Of a stretch of DNA of 64,000 nt, positions 59,030 through 64,000 are shown in pieces; within the stretch, counting starts at the first letter, position 1; each line of letters begins with the position of its first letter. The position numbers and the translations under genes were made by a program. Source of the stretch: DATBGO01 sp036558005 (GTDB taxonomy: Bacteria > Actinomycetota > Actinomycetes > Streptosporangiales > Streptosporangiaceae); the NCBI GenBank assembly GCA_036558005.1, contig DATBGO010000014.1, forward strand, positions 1 to 64,000, written 5' to 3'. Under the pieces are notes generated by a model that made no database searches, was not told where the DNA came from, and saw only the letters and a list, made by a program, of their open reading frames with translations.

Positions 59030-59065
59030 GCTGCCGTCCCGGGCCTTCGTTCCCGGGACGGCAGC
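59030..59065 (+). terminator. Hairpin terminator after oxidase copy 1
   Basis: Perfect 14-bp stem GCTGCCGTCCCGGG/CCCGGGACGGCAGC with an eight-base loop, 45 bases after the stop codon. Confidence 0.85.
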
Positions 59066-59149
59066 GGCCGTTCGCAGCCATGCCCGGGGTGGCGAGAACC
59101 TCGCGGAGCCCATTTGCTGATATGACCAGGCACAAATTAGCGGTATTTT

Positions 59150-59216
59150 CCCCTAGGGGTATTTAGCCCCCGGGGGAACTTTGTCGATATCGTCGGGCGT
59201 ATTTCGGAGATAGCGT
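59150..59216 (+). promoter_or_regulatory. Conserved C/G-palindrome box and promoter, oxidase unit 2
   Basis: CCCCTAGGGG (59150-59159), spacer TATTTAG, CCCCCGGGGG (59167-59176), ATATCGTC and TAGCGT (59211-59216), matching the box before unit 1 almost exactly. Copy 1 has one extra T in the first palindrome. Confidence 0.55.
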
Positions 59217-59362
59217 TCGCATCAGCTGGGCCAAACTCTTCAGAAAGGACGGAGAATTCTCTCAGCCGTTCCTGAGCGGTAGTGCTGCCTTGCGGAGCCG
59301 ACCATACCTTCGGCGCCCGCAGCTTCCGCCTGCCTGGCCAGGCAGCAGGAAAGGAGGATGCG

Positions 59363-59443
59363 ATGCGGATCACACCGACGAACGCGCTAATCATATGCGG
59401 TTTACCACCGCCTGAATACAAGGACGGATGCCATGGCACCTAA
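59363..59443 (+). CDS. 26-residue leader ORF of oxidase unit 2
   Basis: ATG 59363 to TAA 59443. Same length and the same C-terminal GLPPPEYKDGCHG as the ORF in unit 1; the N-terminal half has several changed residues but keeps NAL and the frame. A perfect AAAGGAGG lies five bases upstream. It overlaps the next gene by 11 bases. Confidence 0.52.
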   Translation: MRITPTNALIICGLPPPEYKDGCHGT

Positions 59444-60089
59444 TAACCGGCAGGACCCGGAATACAAGCCGCGCGGCGCCGCCCGGAGGCGCCTGCGGCC
59501 TGGCCGCAGCCGGGCAGGCCCCCGCTCGGGGCTGAGCGGGCTGCGGTGGGTGCCGGTCCCGCTGGCGATATTCGCCGCGGTGATCGGCGCGCTGGTGATG
59601 GGGTCGTTCCAGGGGCAGGTGGCCGCCGCTAACGCCCGGCATACGGGCTACGAGGCGGGTGGCCTCGCGCTCAACGTCGACACGATGCTGTGGATGAGCA
59701 ACGACATGAGCGGCCAGGGGGCGGGGAGGGCCCCTAAGGGGTACTCGATGCCCGCGAGCGAGATGCCCGGCATGCAGCCGGCCGGCGACAACCGGCTGCG
59801 CGTCGAAGTTAATCTCAGCGACGTCAGTACCAGCCTGCAGCGGTACTCGACCACTGATTTCAGCCTGGCTGGCCCAGGCGGGAAGACCTGGAAGGTCGAC
59901 AGCCAAGGGTTCAGCACCCTGCCGGCCTCAGCAGACCTTGAGCCCGGGTTCGGGACGACCATCGACCTGTATTTCGATATCCCCGCCAAGAACAGTAAGC
60001 ACCTGACCCTTCAATGGTCGCGTGGTGGCACGACGGTGTCGGTCCCGGTCAGCACCGGCGGCACCACGCCAGCAGGAATGCACATGTAG
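59433..60089 (+). CDS. Single-helix secreted Met-rich protein, oxidase unit 2
   Basis: A 218-residue paralogue of the protein at 53160-53771. The helix (LRWVPVPLAIFAAVIGALVMGSFQG) and the beta domain are nearly identical; the N-terminus carries extra Arg/Pro residues. The Met-rich part reads MLWMSNDMSGQGAG...MPASEMPGM, with an insertion. It ends AGMHM. The pairing with an oxidase gene in both copies supports a joint function. Confidence 0.75.
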   Translation: MAPNNRQDPEYKPRGAARRRLRPGRSRAGPRSGLSGLRWVPVPLAIFAAVIGALVMGSFQGQVAAANARHTGYEAGGLALNVDTMLWMSNDMSGQGAGRAPKGYSMPASEMPGMQPAGDNRLRVEVNLSDVSTSLQRYSTTDFSLAGPGGKTWKVDSQGFSTLPASADLEPGFGTTIDLYFDIPAKNSKHLTLQWSRGGTTVSVPVSTGGTTPAGMHM

Positions 60090-60199
60090 GAGACGCCAAG
60101 CGCGCCTTTACGCCGAAACCCAGTCGAGCACGTTAGCCGGCCCAGTGGGCTGGCCAGAGACGCATGCCAGCCAGCGGGCTGGCTTGAGAGGAAAATTAA

Positions 60200-63100
60200 A
60201 TGTCATTTCCTGACAGACCTGCCCCCCCGCGCTCGGGGCGGGGCAGGCAGATCGCGCTCCTGGCGCTTGTGCTAAGCGCCGGCGTCGTCGGTTTCCAGCT
60301 CTTTATCGACGCGATGTTCGGCCGGGCCGGTGGCGGCCTGGCGCACGCGCCGCGTGACATGCTGCTTTCGGTCCCGGCCGCCCTGGCGGCCGCCGGGCTC
60401 GGCCTGCGGCTCGCGCCCCGGCCCGGCCCGGACCGGGGCAGCCTCAGCGTGGCGCTGAACCGGGCCGCGCTGGTCTCGCTCACGTTCATGGTGCTGTTCG
60501 TCCCGACGGCCCTGCTCGGCCGGTTCTTCGCGGGCGCCACCACCACCGTCATCCCCGGCCTGCTGCCGGCGCCGGCGAGCCCGGGCCTGGCGGCGCAGGC
60601 GCTGCACAGCGCCGGCGACGCACTGCTGGGCCAGCTGGCCGGGCTGCCGTTGCTGCTGGCGGCCTCGCTGCTGCTCGGACGGTCACGGCCGGCCGCGCGG
60701 AGGGTGGGCCTGCGGCGCGCTTCCCGGCTCGTGTCCGTCGTGGCTTCGCTGGCCGCGGTCGGCTATTTCGCCGGGCCCGGCGCCACCGTGGCGGGCGCCG
60801 CCACCGGCAGCACCCCCCCGGCGCCCCAGTCGGCGACCCCGGCCACGGGTAACCCCTGTACCAGCGCGCCGCATGACACGTTCAACATCTCGGCGATCAA
60901 CCTCGACATGCCGCTGAACCGGTATGGCACGCACGACCCGAACGGGTTCATGTACGTGCTCAACTCGCAGATCTCCGCGGTGCGGGCGCAGGAGCAGTCC
61001 CAGCAGGTGTCGAGCGGGCTGCAAGGCGGCGATGCCATCCAGCCGCTGGTGATCCGCGCGCACGAGGGCGACTGCGTCACCGTCAACCTCACCAACGCGA
61101 CCACCTTTGGGGTCCAGGCCGCGGACAACGCCGCCGGCCAGCTGACCCAGACCCCGCCGCAGAACGTCGCCTGGAACGTAAACGGCCTGCCCGCGGTGAA
61201 CTCGGCCGGTGACGTGTCCAGCGACGTCGGCAACAACGCGGACAACACCGCGGCGCCGGGTCAGACGGCCAGCTACACCGTCTACATGGACCCCGCGCTC
61301 GGCGAGGGAGCACATGTGTTCCACTCAACCGGCGACTACCGGCAGACGCAAGGCCACGGCCTGTTCGGCGCCCTCATCGAGGAGCCGAAGGGGTCGCAGT
61401 TCCTGGACCCGCACACGAACCAGCCGCTCGCCAGCGGGTGGGACGCGACGATCCAGATGCCATCTGGTGCCACCGAGGGCACCGCCGGCGCCGCCGAGCC
61501 CACCTTCCGCGAATTCGCGCTCCTATTCCACGAGATCGGCGACGAGGACTACCGCGAGATCCTCGAGCCGTCCAGCGCTACCTGCCAGACCGCGATCCCC
61601 GGTGCGGTCGGAGCTCAGGAAGAGGTCCCGACGCCGGCCGGCTGCGAGGTCCCGTTTGTCGATCCGTTCAGCGGCGCCTACCGGCCGTGCAGCAAGGCGA
61701 TCAACTACCGCAGCGAGTGCTTCTTCGAGCGTGAGCTCATCCAGCAGGAGCACGGCTTCACCCCCGACGAGGCGCAGGACTACAGCTCCTACACCAACGG
61801 CGAAATGGCCACCCCCCGGCCGGAGCTGTACGTCGGCGACCCCTACAAGATCCGCCTGATCAACGCCGGGTCGGAGATGGGCCACGTGTTCCACGAGCAC
61901 GGCGGCGCGATCCGCTGGCTGCGCAACCCCGGCGCCGCCAATCCCGACATCGGGGGCGGGCTGGAGAAACACCCGCCGAACACCAAGAACTCGATCAGGC
62001 TGGACTCGCAGACGATCGAGCCGGGCGAGGCCTACACCCTGGAGACGGAGTGCGGCGGCGGCGGCTGCCAGCAGTCTGCCGGCGACTTCCTGTTCCACTG
62101 CCACATCGCCGCTCACTACGACGCCGGAATGCTGGGCTTCATCCGGGTGTTCAACACCAAGCAGGCCGACCTGCCGGCGGTGCCCGGCCGCGCGGTGGCG
62201 CCGACCGCGGTCAACTCGGCCGGCCTGATCGGCAAGGTCGTCGAGGGCAAGACCGTGGTCCCGCAGTCGCAGTTCACCAACCCAAGCACCCAGGTCTCGC
62301 TCGAGAGCCTGGTCGAGAGCCAGCTCCCGCCGCAGGGAGTCCCGGTCAATCAGGAGGACTCCACGGTCTACAACTGGGCCAAGGGCGGCACCGCGAGCGC
62401 ACCGCTCTACCTCAACCAACCCGAGGACACGACCACCTGGGCCAACTACACCGCGCCGAACCCGGGTCAGCGAGATCAGATATTGTTCGACCCGGCCAAC
62501 GGCAGATTGGCATACCCGCTGCTGGAGCCTCACCTGGGCCAGCGGCCGCCGTTCTCGCCGAACGGCCACGACGGGGCACCGTATCTCGGCGATACGGGCA
62601 GCTCGACCCGCCCTGACGGCATCTGCCCGGCAGGCGCGCCGGTTGATCACTTCAACATCACCGCCATCACCGTTCCCATTCAGGAGACGAACGGAGGGGT
62701 AACCGCCAGCGGGGCCACGACCCCGCCGGCGGTCGACAGCAACGGCGAGATCTTCGTGCTCAACGAGGACAAGGCGGCCACACTGAACGGCACCAAGACG
62801 CCGAACCCGCTGGGCATCAGGGCTAACGCCGGCGACTGCATAGCCGTGACGCTGACCAACGAGATGACGCATACCCAGGACGCGCAGGCTCCCGACGTCA
62901 ACGTCTTCGACGAAACCAACATCCACATCCACTTCGTGCAGTTCGACGTCCAGGGATCCGACGGCGTGATCACCGGCCTCAACTACGAGACGGGCGTGCG
63001 GCCCGACTTCGGAACGCCAGGGGAGACGACGCTGACCGCGGACGCGCCGGCCGGCGCCACCCAGATCCAGGTGGCGAGCACCAGCGGGCTGGTCCCTGGC

Positions 63101-64000
63101 GTCTCCGTCGAGGTCGGCCAGGGCCAACCGGACACCGAGGTCGTCACCAAGATCACCGCGATCAACGGCAACACGCTGACGCTGGCCAATCCGCTGCAGA
63201 ACGCGCACGCTTCGGGTGAGCGGACCGGAGTCGAGTTCGTGCAGTACCGGTGGTACGCCGACTCCCAGAACGGCACCGTGTTCTTCCACGACCACGTGGA
63301 CGCGCTGCACTCCTGGGGCCACGGGCTGTTCGGCGCCCTCATCGAAGAGCCCCCTGGCTCGACCTACCACGACCCGGTGACCGGCGCGCCGATCCGCAGC
63401 GGCCCGATCGCCGACATCTACACCAAGGGCTCGGCAGGCTTCGGCGAGCAAGGCGACTTCCGCGAATTCGTGCTCTGGCAGCACGAAGGCATCAGGAGCA
63501 GCGGCTCCTCGCAGGGCTGCGAGCTGTCCAGCTTCAACCTCCGCGCAGCACCGCTGATCGACCGTGACCCCGTTAACACCGGCAGCGCCACCCCTCCCGC
63601 TGGTGCCGAAGTCCCGGACGGGGTCGGCAACTACAATATGGGCGCCGAGGCGGGCTTCACGGCCTGCACGAAAATCGGCACGTCCAACGATCCGGACGTG
63701 TTCTCGTCGGTGGCCCACGGTGATCCGGCGACGCCGCTGCTCAAGGCCTACGTGGGCGATCCGGTGGTGATCAGGCAGGTCGGCCTGGACGAGCAGGTCG
63801 GAGACCTGCGGATCACCGGCCACCGGTTCGCCGAGGAGACCTTCAACCCCAACGGCGTCCTGACCGACGCGGGCACAGCCGGGATCTCGGAGAAGATGGA
63901 CTACGTACTCCAGGGAGGCGCCGGGAACTTCCCCGGTGACTACCTCTACTACTCCGGGCGCAGCCTGGAGCTGGAAAGCGGCGCCTGGGGCATCTTCCGT
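60200..64000 (+). CDS. Giant multicopper oxidase, copy 2 (3' end outside window)
   Basis: An ORF open from ATG 60200 to the window edge, 1267 codons. GAGAGG lies upstream. The layout matches copy 1: about five N-terminal helices, then domains with HVFHEHGG (His562), HCHIAAHYDAGM (His633), HIHF (His909) and HDH (His1030) in the same order. The missing part should hold the third pseudo-repeat. Sequence differs from copy 1 in many loops, so the enzymes may prefer different substrates. Confidence 0.85.
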   Translation, partial: MSFPDRPAPPRSGRGRQIALLALVLSAGVVGFQLFIDAMFGRAGGGLAHAPRDMLLSVPAALAAAGLGLRLAPRPGPDRGSLSVALNRAALVSLTFMVLFVPTALLGRFFAGATTTVIPGLLPAPASPGLAAQALHSAGDALLGQLAGLPLLLAASLLLGRSRPAARRVGLRRASRLVSVVASLAAVGYFAGPGATVAGAATGSTPPAPQSATPATGNPCTSAPHDTFNISAINLDMPLNRYGTHDPNGFMYVLNSQISAVRAQEQSQQVSSGLQGGDAIQPLVIRAHEGDCVTVNLTNATTFGVQAADNAAGQLTQTPPQNVAWNVNGLPAVNSAGDVSSDVGNNADNTAAPGQTASYTVYMDPALGEGAHVFHSTGDYRQTQGHGLFGALIEEPKGSQFLDPHTNQPLASGWDATIQMPSGATEGTAGAAEPTFREFALLFHEIGDEDYREILEPSSATCQTAIPGAVGAQEEVPTPAGCEVPFVDPFSGAYRPCSKAINYRSECFFERELIQQEHGFTPDEAQDYSSYTNGEMATPRPELYVGDPYKIRLINAGSEMGHVFHEHGGAIRWLRNPGAANPDIGGGLEKHPPNTKNSIRLDSQTIEPGEAYTLETECGGGGCQQSAGDFLFHCHIAAHYDAGMLGFIRVFNTKQADLPAVPGRAVAPTAVNSAGLIGKVVEGKTVVPQSQFTNPSTQVSLESLVESQLPPQGVPVNQEDSTVYNWAKGGTASAPLYLNQPEDTTTWANYTAPNPGQRDQILFDPANGRLAYPLLEPHLGQRPPFSPNGHDGAPYLGDTGSSTRPDGICPAGAPVDHFNITAITVPIQETNGGVTASGATTPPAVDSNGEIFVLNEDKAATLNGTKTPNPLGIRANAGDCIAVTLTNEMTHTQDAQAPDVNVFDETNIHIHFVQFDVQGSDGVITGLNYETGVRPDFGTPGETTLTADAPAGATQIQVASTSGLVPGVSVEVGQGQPDTEVVTKITAINGNTLTLANPLQNAHASGERTGVEFVQYRWYADSQNGTVFFHDHVDALHSWGHGLFGALIEEPPGSTYHDPVTGAPIRSGPIADIYTKGSAGFGEQGDFREFVLWQHEGIRSSGSSQGCELSSFNLRAAPLIDRDPVNTGSATPPAGAEVPDGVGNYNMGAEAGFTACTKIGTSNDPDVFSSVAHGDPATPLLKAYVGDPVVIRQVGLDEQVGDLRITGHRFAEETFNPNGVLTDAGTAGISEKMDYVLQGGAGNFPGDYLYYSGRSLELESGAWGIFR

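Larger units (their letters stand above)
52876..64000 (+). repeat. Tandem duplication of a 6.3-kb oxidase unit
   Basis: Two consecutive units (from 52876 and from 59150) share box-leader-micro-ORF-Met-rich protein-oxidase in the same order, offset by 6273-6274 bases. Proteins are clearly similar but not identical, so this is an old duplication, not an assembly artefact. The second unit continues past the window. Confidence 0.9.

Noticed and set aside
61523..63823. Very long open frame on the minus strand opposite oxidase copy 2 (766 codons)
   Set aside because: Shadow of the GC-rich coding strand: rich in Arg/Gly/Val/Asp with no domain, whereas the plus-strand frame shows clear copper motifs.
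1..64000. CRISPR arrays, insertion sequences, integrases or phage islands
   Set aside because: No regularly spaced repeats, transposase or integrase genes and no clear base-composition break were seen.

Overview
High-GC actinobacterial chromosome. The support is very GC-rich third positions, frequent GTG starts, many TANNNT boxes 6-8 nt upstream of starts, and typical actinobacterial families: a DivIVA/Scy-like coiled coil, DUF397, DUF3039, DUF2332, and the ClpS-DUF2017-JAMM-CysO-CysM and rph-rdgB clusters. The gene content resembles the Streptomyces/Streptosporangiales group, but I cannot name a genus.

Layout. 1-4.3 kb: a partial secreted beta-propeller protein, a hydrolase-SDR pair, a GNAT acetyltransferase and two small proteins. 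4.3-20 kb: a compact biosynthetic cluster in divergent blocks. The leftward genes are ketosynthase, acyl-adenylating ligase, acyl carrier protein (ACP), thiamine-dependent E1 beta and alpha, ABC permease and ATPase, glycosyltransferase and a second ACP. The rightward genes are a free-standing condensation protein, then a KAS III-like enzyme, a third ACP, a KAS III-like pseudoenzyme, a PIG-L deacetylase, a formyltransferase and a phosphopantetheinyl transferase. The simplest reading is an exported, glycosylated acyl or aminoacyl compound whose N-acetyl sugar is deacetylated and then N-formylated.

20-38.7 kb: P1 peptidase and VOC protein, an orphan structured RNA with an 11-codon ORF and a perfect palindromic terminator, the DivIVA-like protein, acyl-CoA genes (methylmalonyl-CoA epimerase, thiolase, MeaB, and an isobutyryl-CoA-mutase-type large subunit behind an 18-bp palindrome), a vapBC pair, a degenerate ABC ATPase opposite a MarR regulator, an ECF sigma factor coupled to a membrane-anchored propeller, and a thioredoxin-TPR protein. 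38.7-52.7 kb: mostly housekeeping: secreted tripeptidyl aminopeptidase, pncB, the clpS to cysM protein-bound sulfur pathway, a thioesterase, an MFS carrier, rph-rdgB, a lipoprotein, bcp and an odd short tRNA with anticodon UAG.

52.8-64 kb: the most unusual region. A unit of about 6.3 kb occurs twice in tandem; the second copy runs off the window. Each copy holds paired C/G palindromes and a conserved leader, a 26-codon ORF overlapping the next gene, a one-helix Met-rich secreted protein, and a giant membrane-anchored multicopper oxidase (1711 aa in copy 1). The oxidase looks like six cupredoxin domains in three pseudo-repeats. All four His-X-His copper motifs are present, but the C-terminal-type pair comes before the N-terminal-type pair, so the copper site would lie between inner domains. 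This is the best candidate here for an undescribed system.
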